The position numbers and the translations under genes are program-made. A stretch of DNA of 64,000 nt from Acinetobacter sp. NCu2D-2. GTDB lineage: Bacteria > Pseudomonadota > Gammaproteobacteria > Pseudomonadales > Moraxellaceae. The DNA lies in contig NZ_CP015594.1 of NCBI RefSeq assembly GCF_001647675.1, positions 1,860,001 to 1,924,000 on the forward strand, in the 5' to 3' direction. Below, one piece after another: positions 8,513 through 17,497 of the stretch. The notes beneath the pieces are model-generated. The model saw nothing but the letters and a program-made list of their open reading frames with translations, did not search any database and was not told the DNA's origin. Numbering within the stretch: position 1 is the first letter of the stretch; the number at the start of each line of letters is the position of its first letter.

Positions 8513-9505
8513 TTATTGCTTCAACAATTTAGAAATCTGTAAGCCTTGAGCATAATCATGCATCTCAAAGACCTGTTCAATATTTTTTAATTTTGCCAAT
8601 GCAGCATCTGCACCCGCTTGCATGGTCATTTCCCGACCTTTGACATCAAATATATGTCCTTTTTCACGTAAATCTGGCTGAATCACTACATCGGCGTGCT
8701 GCAGTTCCTGTGCAGCCAAACGATTTTGCATGATATTAATATTTTGATTAAACAAGCCCCATACATTCGTGGTTTCCGTATGTTCAGGCTGCGCGAGAAT
8801 ATCCACTGCAATCACAATATCCGCCCCTAATTCACGTGCAATATCCACAGGTACGGGACTCACTAAGCCACCATCTACATATTCTTTATCTTCAATTTTT
8901 GTAGGAATAAACATACTCGGAATTGAAACAGAAGCACGTACGGCCTGTCCTGTATCTCCATAGTTAAAGACGACTTTTTTGCCTTCTTTTAGCTCTGTCG
9001 CGACCACAAACATCGGGATTTTCATATCTTGTAATGGTGTATGATCGACTTGAGTATTTACATAATCTTCGACTTTCTTCCCATCAAAAAAGCCTTTCAT
9101 ATCGAGTTTAATTTCACGCACATCATTTGCTTTCATACTAAATGCAATGTTGCGTAATTCAATCGCAGGTTTACCACTGGCATAGATTGAACCAACAATA
9201 CTGCCTGCACTCGTACCAACAATAAAATCAGGATGTATGCCTGCTTGTTCCAATATTTCGATCACACCAATATGTGCGTAACCACGTGCACCACCACTAC
9301 CAAGCACTAAAGCCACCACTGGACGATTTTCAGTTTCTTTAATCTTTTGGAACTGGATTTGATTCGGACGTGCTTGAGCTTCCACTCGACTAGAAATTTG
9401 CGAGGTCAAGGTTTGCTGCGGCTGTGTCACACCTGTCGGTACAGTTTGACATCCTACAATGAGGCTTGTTGACAATACCATTGAGCTGAACAGCAATTTC
9501 TGCAT
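8513..9505 (-). CDS. Patatin-like phospholipase lipoprotein
   Basis: A 330-residue patatin-family serine hydrolase of the RssA type. The signal peptide ends in a lipobox (LIVGC, lipidated Cys19), so the enzyme is tethered to a membrane facing the periplasm. The catalytic elements are complete: oxyanion loop GSGGARG (69-75), nucleophile elbow GTSAG with Ser99, and the Asp of DGG (Asp211). The dyad Ser99-Asp211 would hydrolyse phospholipids or other acyl esters. The gene is monocistronic between spacers and lies just downstream of the symporter pair on the same strand. Relatives are often annotated only as patatin-like; the substrate is unknown. Confidence 0.92.
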   Translation of the reverse strand: MQKLLFSSMVLSTSLIVGCQTVPTGVTQPQQTLTSQISSRVEAQARPNQIQFQKIKETENRPVVALVLGSGGARGYAHIGVIEILEQAGIHPDFIVGTSAGSIVGSIYASGKPAIELRNIAFSMKANDVREIKLDMKGFFDGKKVEDYVNTQVDHTPLQDMKIPMFVVATELKEGKKVVFNYGDTGQAVRASVSIPSMFIPTKIEDKEYVDGGLVSPVPVDIARELGADIVIAVDILAQPEHTETTNVWGLFNQNINIMQNRLAAQELQHADVVIQPDLREKGHIFDVKGREMTMQAGADAALAKLKNIEQVFEMHDYAQGLQISKLLKQ

Positions 9506-9639
9506 AAACCTTTGATCCCTATGATTTAAATGAATTAATAAATAGCGGCATATTTAGATGCAAGGCTATTATAACCTTGGATTGTTTATAAATAATGGAG
9601 AAAACACCTACATTGTTACAACCAATTTTTTACTGTGGC

Positions 9640-11115
9640 TTACCAAATATCCGAATCGACTTTATCTTTAAACTTCGGATGATTATCCAGTTTAAACACA
9701 GGCTCTTTAATGCCTTGTTTAAGCTGCTGCGTATAATCTTTGGTGAGCATCATAATAAACGGGAACAATAAAAGAATCGCCACAAGGTTGATACTTGCCA
9801 TCACACCCATGAACAAATCTGCCATGTTCCAAATCAGAGGTACACTCGCAACCGAACCGAAGTACACCATGATTAACACCAATATACGGAAGATCGTCAT
9901 CATACGTGGATTATTATTAATGAACTGGACGTTCCCTTCAGCATAGGCATAGTTACCAATAATTGATGAATAGGCAAACAAGAATAGAATGATCGCCAAG
10001 AAGTCATCACCCCATGAACCAATCTGCGATTCAAGCGCCATTTGAGTCAAGGTTACGCCCTCAAAGCCAGCATTTTCATAAATACCTGAGACCAAAATAA
10101 TAATGGCAGTACATGAACACACTACAAAGGTATCCACAAATACACCCAGCATTTGTACCAAACCTTGGTTTACAGGATGTTTTACATCGGAAGCTGCTGC
10201 TGCATTCGGTGCTGACCCCATACCCGCTTCGTTAGAGAACAAACCGCGTTTAATCCCCATCATCATCGCCATAGAGATCATACTACCAAAGAAGCCACCA
10301 GCTGCAGCATCAAAAGTAAATGCTTTAGTGACAATGAGCTGGAAGATTGACGGGAGGACATCAATATTGACGACCGCAATGTACAGTGCAACGGCAAGGT
10401 AAAGCACGGCCATAAACGGTACAAAACGTTCTGCAACTTTTGCAATACGCTTAATGCCACCAAAGATAATTAAACCTGTAATAATGACAAGGAATAGACC
10501 AATCCAAGAGATTTCAAGATTGAGACCTCCTAAGCCAAGTATCACATTCGCTTGATCCCAACCCCATGCATGTGAAGTGGCATCTGAAATTGCATTGGCT
10601 TGAACGGCATTAAACACAAAACCGTAAGTTAAAACCAAAGCCACAGCAAATAATGCCGCGAGCCATTTTTGTTTTAATCCTTGGGTAATATAATACGCAG
10701 GACCACCACGGAACTGTTTATTTTGTACATCACGTACTTTAAATAACTGCGCCAGTGATGATTCTACAAATGCCGAGCTCATCCCTAAGAATGCAGTAAA
10801 CCACATCCAAAACACAGCACCGGGTCCACCAACGGCTATCGCAAGCGCAACACCGGCAACGTTACCGACACCTACACGACTTGCTAAACCTGTAACAAAT
10901 GCTTGGAACGGTGTAATGCCGTGATGATCTTGAACTTGGGTGCGACTGCCCTTCATCACTTTAATACTGTGAAAGAACAAACGAACTTGAACTGCCCCAG
11001 TCATTACCGTGTAAAACACACCGACCGCAACTAAAAACACAACCAAAAAGTCCCATAAGGGACCATTGGCAGCATTGACCCAAGATAGGAGCGTTTCACT
11101 GATTTGGTCGTTCAT
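9640..11115 (-). CDS. Alanine/glycine:cation symporter, AgcS family
   Basis: A 491-residue integral membrane protein with about 11 hydrophobic segments. It carries AgcS-family signatures: the ASRVGVGNVAGVALAIAVGG loop near residue 80, GPGAVFWMWFTAFLGMSSAFVES, and GLFSNEAGMGSAPNAAAAS. Such proteins import alanine or glycine with sodium ions. The ATG at 11113-11115 is chosen because AGGAG precedes it, although an in-frame TTG lies seven codons upstream. It follows gltS by 49 bases on the same strand, so the two sodium-coupled amino-acid symporters probably share a transcript. No terminator is obvious after it. Confidence 0.93.
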   Translation of the reverse strand: MNDQISETLLSWVNAANGPLWDFLVVFLVAVGVFYTVMTGAVQVRLFFHSIKVMKGSRTQVQDHHGITPFQAFVTGLASRVGVGNVAGVALAIAVGGPGAVFWMWFTAFLGMSSAFVESSLAQLFKVRDVQNKQFRGGPAYYITQGLKQKWLAALFAVALVLTYGFVFNAVQANAISDATSHAWGWDQANVILGLGGLNLEISWIGLFLVIITGLIIFGGIKRIAKVAERFVPFMAVLYLAVALYIAVVNIDVLPSIFQLIVTKAFTFDAAAGGFFGSMISMAMMMGIKRGLFSNEAGMGSAPNAAAASDVKHPVNQGLVQMLGVFVDTFVVCSCTAIIILVSGIYENAGFEGVTLTQMALESQIGSWGDDFLAIILFLFAYSSIIGNYAYAEGNVQFINNNPRMMTIFRILVLIMVYFGSVASVPLIWNMADLFMGVMASINLVAILLLFPFIMMLTKDYTQQLKQGIKEPVFKLDNHPKFKDKVDSDIW

Positions 11116-11164
11116 CTCATTTTGCTCCTGAGTCAAATTTCCGACTTGTATTAAGCTGCATTAA

Positions 11165-12403
11165 TTATGCAAAAAACTTAAGAATCATTTGAATAACTGT
11201 GGCATTAATTAAATCCACAAAGAATGCACCACAAAGCGGTACAATCAAAAATGCTTTATGCGAAGGCCCGTACATGTTGGTAATCGCCTGCATGTTCGCA
11301 ACCGCTGTTGGCGTTGCGCCCATACCAAAACCACAGTGACCTGCTGCCAATACTGCCGCATCATAGTTTTTGCCCATAACACGGAATGTCACAAATGCTG
11401 CATATAAACCCATAGTGATGGTTTGTGCACCGAGAATCACCATTAACGGACCTGCAAGATCTGCCAATTGCCATAATTTGAGCGATAACAATGCCATCGC
11501 AAGGTATAACGATAATGAAGCATTACCAAAGACATCAATCGCACGATCAAAAATTTGGATTTTGAAAATACCTTCGAGGATATTTCGAATAATCACACCA
11601 CCAGCGAGTGCCCAAACGAATGTTGGTAATTCAAACATGGTGCCTTTGCTAAAGCCTGTCATAAATTCAGCAAATGCCAAACAAGCTGCAAATAGACCTA
11701 ATGTTGTAATCGCATTGTCTGCAGTGATTAAACGAACACGATGTGGATATTCAAATGGCACATATTCAGTTGAATTGATATCTACAGGTGCATTATCACG
11801 TGTTTCAATCTGTTTACCTGAACGTGGCGTTGCAAGCTGATGACGATTAATCAACATTTTTGCAAGTGGACCACCAATAATGCCGCCAATGATCAAGCCA
11901 AAGGTCGCACTCGCCATACCCAAAGCTAAAGCACCTTGAATACCGTGTTCAACTTCAAAGATTTCACCCCAGGCACCAGCAGTACCATGACCACCGGTCA
12001 ATGTAATTGAACCTGCGATTAGACCAATCAAAGGATCAATCCCTAAAAGCGATGCGAGTGTCATACCAACACCGTTTTGCACCACAATAAATACTGAAAT
12101 CGCGATTAGGAAGATCACAAGACCAATACCGCCTTCACGCAACTTGGCAAAGTTTGCACTTAAACCAATGGATGCAAAGAAGATCAACATAAAGCTGGTT
12201 TGTAGTTCACTACTGGTCGTAATGCTATAACCCCAAATGTTATGCACAACGAGGGAGAGAATTGCTGCAACCAAGCCCCCTGCAACAGGTTCTGGAATGT
12301 TGTAACGTTTTAAAAAATCAATCTTGTTTACCAAGAATCGACCTAGCAGTAAAACGATGACTGCAGCAATCAAGGTATAAAATGCGTTAAAAGTAAAATC
12401 CAT
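11165..12403 (-). CDS. gltS: Sodium/glutamate symporter GltS
   Basis: A 412-residue membrane protein with the two-fold repeated architecture of GltS (ESS family), about ten transmembrane helices and two re-entrant GGHGTAG/GHCGFGMGATPTA loops. Those glycine-rich loops bind sodium and glutamate in the family. The start MDFTFNAFYTLIAAVIVLLLGRFL matches the normal GltS N-terminus. It imports glutamate with sodium across the inner membrane. It is the first clear gene of a likely two-gene unit with the AgcS symporter. A long AT-rich region upstream should contain the promoter. Confidence 0.95.
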   Translation of the reverse strand: MDFTFNAFYTLIAAVIVLLLGRFLVNKIDFLKRYNIPEPVAGGLVAAILSLVVHNIWGYSITTSSELQTSFMLIFFASIGLSANFAKLREGGIGLVIFLIAISVFIVVQNGVGMTLASLLGIDPLIGLIAGSITLTGGHGTAGAWGEIFEVEHGIQGALALGMASATFGLIIGGIIGGPLAKMLINRHQLATPRSGKQIETRDNAPVDINSTEYVPFEYPHRVRLITADNAITTLGLFAACLAFAEFMTGFSKGTMFELPTFVWALAGGVIIRNILEGIFKIQIFDRAIDVFGNASLSLYLAMALLSLKLWQLADLAGPLMVILGAQTITMGLYAAFVTFRVMGKNYDAAVLAAGHCGFGMGATPTAVANMQAITNMYGPSHKAFLIVPLCGAFFVDLINATVIQMILKFFA

Positions 12404-12440
12404 AATTATTTGCCCAAGATGATTTTGGACTTTCGCTATT

Positions 12441-12659
12441 CTAAAAATATGTGATTAGCACATGACTGGATCGAACACGATCTTTAGAAAAACAAAACAA
12501 TCCAACATCTAATTCAAATTCGTCAAAATCATGCAAATGATGATATTCAACCCAACGATGATCTGTTTCTAATTCATTTATACACGATTTAGAAAACAGA
12601 TATCGACTCAGCAACAGGCTCTGCACGGCGAAACTGGACAAAGCATATTCATAAGACAC
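12441..12659 (-). CDS. Possible small hypothetical protein
   Basis: A 72-residue frame starting at an ATG with AAAGGTG upstream and ending 37 bases before gltS. Its second half is rich in Asp, Glu, His and Phe with A/T-ending codons, which looks protein-like. The first half is less convincing. If real it would be the leading gene of the gltS transcript. I do not recognise it, and it may simply be leader sequence. Confidence 0.3.
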   Translation of the reverse strand: MSYEYALSSFAVQSLLLSRYLFSKSCINELETDHRWVEYHHLHDFDEFELDVGLFCFSKDRVRSSHVLITYF

Positions 12660-13173
12660 CTTTATCTAGATCCACGGACGTAAATGTTAGTATTCTTATG
12701 AAAAGTCGAACATTATGCTGTCTTTAAATGAATTTATTCATTGTTTTTTCTTAACAATAAAATATTAATTCATAATATAAAGTTATAAATAAGCTATTAT
12801 TTTGGTTATATATCCCTCAAAGCTTCCCTTATATGCATCATAAATAACGCATTTTTCAACCGAATTCCTTTCAGATTCAGTCAAATTATTTAGGAAATTT
12901 GTATTTCGATTAGCTTAAGTGATCTTTATTCTTGAATTAATTATTCATAAATTTATGATTTCATTATATTTTTATATAAAAATGATTATTTCACCATTTT
13001 TATTCATCACCGTGTACACTTCATTTTAAAACGCTTCCAATGACTTCATATCTAAAGTACATGACTTAAAATTTTGTTTTCACAAGATTTATTGATCCGG
13101 ATGTCGCTATGCTTTCAAATGTTTAAAAAGCACTCAATACTTTCAACTTTCTCATTAAATTCTTTAATTCAAC
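12660..13173. other. Long AT-rich intergenic region
   Basis: About 510 bases of unusually AT-rich DNA upstream of the gltS unit and downstream of the drug-efflux gene. It has no protein-like frame, no strong terminator hairpin and no recognisable RNA. It probably carries the gltS promoter. Confidence 0.5.
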
Positions 13174-14373
13174 TTAAATTTGCGTGGCTTTAAGCCGATA
13201 AATGGTGGTTGAAGCAACCCCAACAAATAAGCACATCACGATTGCCATATTGGATAGCGCATTCCATAGCATAAAGTTCAATAACAACCCGCCCAATAAA
13301 CCACAGCCGAATTGAACACTCCCCATGACAGCACTAGCTGTTCCTGCACGTGCCCCCTGTTTAGCCATAGCCAATGCCATTGCATTAGGTCCTGTAAAGC
13401 CAATCGCTGCAACTACAACAAACATCGCGATCAAAACAGGAATAACGGATTTAATATCCATAACGCCCAAAATAAATAAACTAATCACGCCAATGAGTTG
13501 CAGTGTTGTCCCAATTTTTAAACGTTGGAAAACATTCAAACGTGTGGCTAAACGTTTATTCAAAGTGGAAAGCAGCATAATCCCTAAGGCATTAAATCCA
13601 AAGGTATAAGCAAATTGTTGCTGATTTAAATGATAATGATCCATCAAGATGGCTGAAGAGGCACTAATATAACAAAACAGGACTGCACTAGAAAAGCTGC
13701 CCGCCATCATCGGTTTACGGAAACTTTTATCTTGTAAAATTGCACTATATAAACTAAATACTTGCTTAAAGCTGAGTTGAAGACGGCGCTCGGGAATCAA
13801 AGTTTCTTTAAAGAAAAAATGCACGCAAATCAGATTAATCAGCCCACACAGCATCAGCACTACAAAAATCACATGCCAATTAAAAAACATCAGCACCCAC
13901 GCCCCTAAACTCGGTGCAATAATCGGCGCTAATGTTGTCACGATCATCATACTCGCAAAGGCTTGTGCAGACGCTTGCATATCAAGTCGATCACGGATTG
14001 CAGCACGTGCCACAACCACACCGACACATCCACCTAATGCTTGCAGTACGCGTGCGGCAATTAATTGCCATTCATTGTCAGCAAAGGCACAAAGTAACCC
14101 TGCGACCACATACAAGATCAGACCAAAATATAATGGCGGTTTACGTCCAATTCGATCACTTATAGGACCATAAATAAGTTGCCCTACGGCCAGCCCTAAG
14201 AAGTAAGCTGGCAGACTATTTGCAACCATTTGTGTGCTGACCCCGAAATCATTGGCGATTGCAGGCAAAGCGGACAAATACATATCGATTGATAAAGGAC
14301 CTAATGCGGTCAAGGATGCCAATAAAATAATCCATGACATGGCATAAGGCTTTTCAACTCGAGTATTTGGCAT
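13174..14373 (-). CDS. Bcr/CflA family multidrug efflux MFS transporter
   Basis: A 399-residue major facilitator with 12 predicted helices. The family signature LGPLSIDMYLSALPAI in helix 1, the GQLIYGPISDRIGRKPPL motif A between helices 2 and 3, and LGGCVGVVVARAAIRD in helix 4 mark the Bcr/CflA (DHA1) subfamily. Members export drugs such as bicyclomycin, chloramphenicol or sulfonamides, or small metabolites such as cysteine, by proton antiport. The substrate here is unknown. It is divergent from the yccS-like gene across a spacer of about 145 bases. Confidence 0.92.
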   Translation of the reverse strand: MPNTRVEKPYAMSWIILLASLTALGPLSIDMYLSALPAIANDFGVSTQMVANSLPAYFLGLAVGQLIYGPISDRIGRKPPLYFGLILYVVAGLLCAFADNEWQLIAARVLQALGGCVGVVVARAAIRDRLDMQASAQAFASMMIVTTLAPIIAPSLGAWVLMFFNWHVIFVVLMLCGLINLICVHFFFKETLIPERRLQLSFKQVFSLYSAILQDKSFRKPMMAGSFSSAVLFCYISASSAILMDHYHLNQQQFAYTFGFNALGIMLLSTLNKRLATRLNVFQRLKIGTTLQLIGVISLFILGVMDIKSVIPVLIAMFVVVAAIGFTGPNAMALAMAKQGARAGTASAVMGSVQFGCGLLGGLLLNFMLWNALSNMAIVMCLFVGVASTTIYRLKATQI

Positions 14374-14519
14374 ATTTAATCATGTTTTTTTAGCGGTATT
14401 GTGAAGACAATTTTACACAGTGCGTAGTATGATTTGTAACTTAAATAACCCTTTAATTTGCTGAATTTTACCTAGGTTATTTAAATTTTTTCTAAAGCCC
14501 CTGAACGTAAGGACATATT

Positions 14520-16694
14520 TTGAAATCTTGGCTTTCCCATCTAAGACAAACCACCTACAACACCAGTTTGATGTACAACTTACGTATGGTGATTGCCTTC
14601 GCTGGTACTGCATTTATTCCCTATTTGCTTGATCAACAATTGATGACCATTCCATTAACTTTAGGGGTGGTTGCAGCCGGATTAAGCGATATTGATGACC
14701 GTTTCTCAGTACGCATTCTCAATCTGTTTTATACCTACATTGGCTTTTTTGTCACTGCCGTCACCGTCTTTGTTCTATTCCCCTACCCGATCTTATTTGC
14801 CATTACTTTAATTGCATCGTGTATTGCCCTGATTTTATTAGGTTCACTCGGTCGCCGTTATGCCACCATTTCCTATGGTTGTTTGGTTATTTCGGTTTAT
14901 TCTATGCTGGGCGTACCACTATTTGATGAATGGTATACGCAAGCGGGCTTATTGGTGATTGGGGCAATGTGGTATGGCGTACTGTCGACCATCAGTTTCT
15001 TATTATTCCCTGCACGTAAAGCACAAGATAATCTTTCAAAATGCTATGCCTCTTTAGGCGATTTTCTCTATGCCAAATCAAATCTTTTTGATGTCGATAT
15101 GACACCTAAAAGCTATCAACAAAGCATGATTGATTTGTCTTTGGAAAATGGCAAACTCATTGCCATCTTTAATGAGATGCGGACCATTTTATTGACGCGC
15201 TTAAAAGGTGACCGTGGACAAAAAGATACTCGTCGTAGTCTGCAATATTATTTTGTGGCACAAGATATTCACGAGCGTGCCGATTCAGCGCATATTGACT
15301 ATCAAGTTTTAGCAAAGGTCTTTCAGCACAGTGATATTTTGTTCCGCTTTCAACGGGTTTTATCGATTCAAGCCAAAGCCTGTAAAGACTTGAGTGACAG
15401 TATTCAGCAACGTAAAACCTATCATCATAATAAACGCTTTAAGCATGCTTTCGAGAACCTAAGAAAGTCTTTAAACACCCTACGTGATGAACAAAAATAT
15501 GACATGGTCTGGGTCAATGCATTATTTGCCCTGTACCAAAACTTAAAATCAATTGATGCTCAATTACGCAACGTGGAAACCGAGCGTCATATTAAGTTTG
15601 ACCGAAGTAAAGATAAAGAAAACCAACTCAAAGATGATGATCTAAAAGGTTGGTCAGATATCGTTGTACGTTTTAAACAGCACCTGACTCCTGAATCTGT
15701 GTTATTCCGCCATGCTGTACGACTTTCTGTGGTTCAGCTTATTGGCTATATATTTGTACAATTAACCAATATCGAATACGGTTACTGGATTCTATTAACC
15801 GCTCTATTTGTCAGCCAACCGAACTTTAACGCGACAAAACGTCGTTTAAGATTACGTATTGTGGGGACACTAATCGGGATTATTCTTGGATTCTCCATCC
15901 TCTACTTTATTCCATCGGTCGAAGGGCAATTATTACTCTTGATCCTCAGCGGCGTATTGTTCTTTGAATTACGTAGTAAGCAATATGCGCAGGCTACCGC
16001 ATTTATTACCATCTTGGCATTAATTAACTTTAACTTAGATGGTATGGGCTTTGAAGCTGCCCTCCCTCGTATGATTGACACTGTGATTGGCTGTGCGATT
16101 GCTTGGTTCGGTGTAAGCTTCATTTTCCCTGACTGGAAGTTCCGCCGCTTACCTCGCAGTATTAAACGTTCAATGCAAGCGCAATGCGATTACTTGGCTG
16201 AGGTGATTGAACAGTATAAATACGGCCGTAATAATGGTTTAAATTACCGAATTGTCCGTCGCGCTGCACATAATACTGATGCTGAAGTAGCTTCTCTCAT
16301 CTCGACTTTAGCCACAGAACCCGATTTCGATCCAAATCAAAAATCATTGGCATTCGAGTTTTTGTGTTTGAATCATACCCTGCTCAGTTATATTGCCGCT
16401 CTAGGCGCACATCGTAATACGATTCAAAATCAACAGGTTCTCGATTTACTAGATCAATCCTTTGTCGCGATTCAAAGTGCACTCTTAGATGATCAAATGG
16501 TCGATTTAAGTGCTCAAACCACGATTCAGGATATTCGTCAAAATTTATCGCCAACCAATGATGAAGATCAAAAAGCTTTAATTGTGTTACAGCAACTGTC
16601 ATTGATGTTTAACATCCTGAAACAGCTCAGCCAATTGAAGCAAAGTTTAAGTCATGAACGTGATGAACACGCTACTGAATTGGCCTCTTTATAA
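14520..16694 (+). CDS. yccS: YccS-type FUSC family membrane protein
   Basis: A 724-residue inner-membrane protein of the YccS/FUSC family. Two blocks of about six hydrophobic helices (residues about 22-165 and 395-535) each precede a cytoplasmic helical region, as in aromatic-acid exporters of the AaeB type. The N-terminal TIPLTLGVVAAGLSDIDDR and the YGYWILLTALFVSQPNFNATKRRLRLRIVGT motif of the second block are typical. The substrate is unknown; efflux of aromatic compounds is the usual inference. The start is TTG at 14520 with a GGA seven bases upstream, and the encoded MKSWLSHLRQTTYN lines up with the family N-terminus. Confidence 0.88.
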   Translation: MKSWLSHLRQTTYNTSLMYNLRMVIAFAGTAFIPYLLDQQLMTIPLTLGVVAAGLSDIDDRFSVRILNLFYTYIGFFVTAVTVFVLFPYPILFAITLIASCIALILLGSLGRRYATISYGCLVISVYSMLGVPLFDEWYTQAGLLVIGAMWYGVLSTISFLLFPARKAQDNLSKCYASLGDFLYAKSNLFDVDMTPKSYQQSMIDLSLENGKLIAIFNEMRTILLTRLKGDRGQKDTRRSLQYYFVAQDIHERADSAHIDYQVLAKVFQHSDILFRFQRVLSIQAKACKDLSDSIQQRKTYHHNKRFKHAFENLRKSLNTLRDEQKYDMVWVNALFALYQNLKSIDAQLRNVETERHIKFDRSKDKENQLKDDDLKGWSDIVVRFKQHLTPESVLFRHAVRLSVVQLIGYIFVQLTNIEYGYWILLTALFVSQPNFNATKRRLRLRIVGTLIGIILGFSILYFIPSVEGQLLLLILSGVLFFELRSKQYAQATAFITILALINFNLDGMGFEAALPRMIDTVIGCAIAWFGVSFIFPDWKFRRLPRSIKRSMQAQCDYLAEVIEQYKYGRNNGLNYRIVRRAAHNTDAEVASLISTLATEPDFDPNQKSLAFEFLCLNHTLLSYIAALGAHRNTIQNQQVLDLLDQSFVAIQSALLDDQMVDLSAQTTIQDIRQNLSPTNDEDQKALIVLQQLSLMFNILKQLSQLKQSLSHERDEHATELASL

Positions 16695-16778
16695 TTTGGA
16701 TGATTTTGAAACAATATCTTCACTGAATGGGCACAATTAATGCTAAACTTTTTACAGTTTTAAATCTGCTAACTGACT

Positions 16779-17339
16779 ATGACCGCGAAAAATTTATACG
16801 CTTATACCCTACAGCCTGTGAACTACGAAATTTCTGAAGAAGAGCAACGTCACGCTCAACTGATGATTTGGCGTAGCACCAACAAAATTGGTATGAAAGC
16901 TTGGTTGATTATGGGTGCAGTAACTGTACTCTCAATCCTAGGCATTATTTTATTAAAGCACTATTCAACAATTTTCTGTTGGGTGGCTTTAGTGTGTGTG
17001 GTTTTATATTACCTGATCCGTACTTTCGGTCTTGAGTGGTATGTAAAACGTAAAATGAATGAATTCCCTGTTCAAGAAATTAAGGGTGTTCGTTTAGGGG
17101 TTCAACCACACGGTATCGTAATGCGCCAAAAAATGGGCATCCAAGAAGGTGTTGGTGCAATTGGCTGGAAAGATATTTACGAATGGTACAACAGCCCTGA
17201 CTTTATGCTTTTAAACTTCAAAGTAAAAGGTCAACAAGGTGCATATATTCTGCCTAAACGCCTAGACAGCAAAAACTTCTCATTTGAAACAATTCGCAAG
17301 CATTTAAATGAAGAAGTGGGTGCACCAAAACAACTGTAA
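16779..17339 (+). CDS. YcxB-like membrane protein
   Basis: A 186-residue protein with two adjacent hydrophobic segments (about residues 42-60 and 66-84) followed by a C-terminal domain of about 90 residues. That domain has the pattern of YcxB-like proteins (GVQPHGIVMRQKMGIQEGVGAIGWKDIYEWYNSPDFMLL, then YILPKR). The C-terminal part probably faces the cytoplasm. The family function is unknown. It follows yccS by 84 bases and ends at a good terminator, so it may be either the last gene of that unit or separate. Confidence 0.7.
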   Translation: MTAKNLYAYTLQPVNYEISEEEQRHAQLMIWRSTNKIGMKAWLIMGAVTVLSILGIILLKHYSTIFCWVALVCVVLYYLIRTFGLEWYVKRKMNEFPVQEIKGVRLGVQPHGIVMRQKMGIQEGVGAIGWKDIYEWYNSPDFMLLNFKVKGQQGAYILPKRLDSKNFSFETIRKHLNEEVGAPKQL

Positions 17340-17352
17340 TTCGTTTTCGTTT

Positions 17353-17388
17353 AAAAAACCTCCAGTTTCGACTTGGAGGTTTTTTTTT
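17353..17388 (+). terminator. Intrinsic terminator
   Basis: CCTCCA and TGGAGG form a stem with a nine-base loop, followed by nine T residues. Confidence 0.85.
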
Positions 17389-17398
17389 GGCTTAAATG

Positions 17399-17421
17399 CA
17401 AATGAGAATGAAAATTATTTG
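17399..17421 (+). promoter_or_regulatory. Putative Fur binding site
   Basis: An imperfect palindrome with CAAAT at one end and ATTTG at the other and the tandem hexamers GAGAAT-GAAAAT-TATTTG inside. These resemble the repeated NAT(A/T)AT units of a Fur box. It lies upstream of a likely promoter for the PepSY reductase gene, a position suited to iron-dependent repression. Confidence 0.5.
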
Positions 17422-17430
17422 TAAAATTCA

Positions 17431-17458
17431 TTACAGCTCATAAATGTTCCGTTATACT
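17431..17458 (+). promoter_or_regulatory. Putative sigma-70 promoter of the PepSY reductase gene
   Basis: TTACAG and TATACT are separated by 16 bases, 39 bases before the start codon. Confidence 0.45.
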
Positions 17459-17497
17459 TCGCACATCTCTTGATATTTATTCGTTACATTCACGATT

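Noticed and set aside
10103..10402. Long antisense frames inside agcS, gltS, chpA, the RND permease and other membrane or receptor genes
   Set aside because: They are shadows produced by codon bias of the real genes, shown by intact family motifs on the opposite strand.
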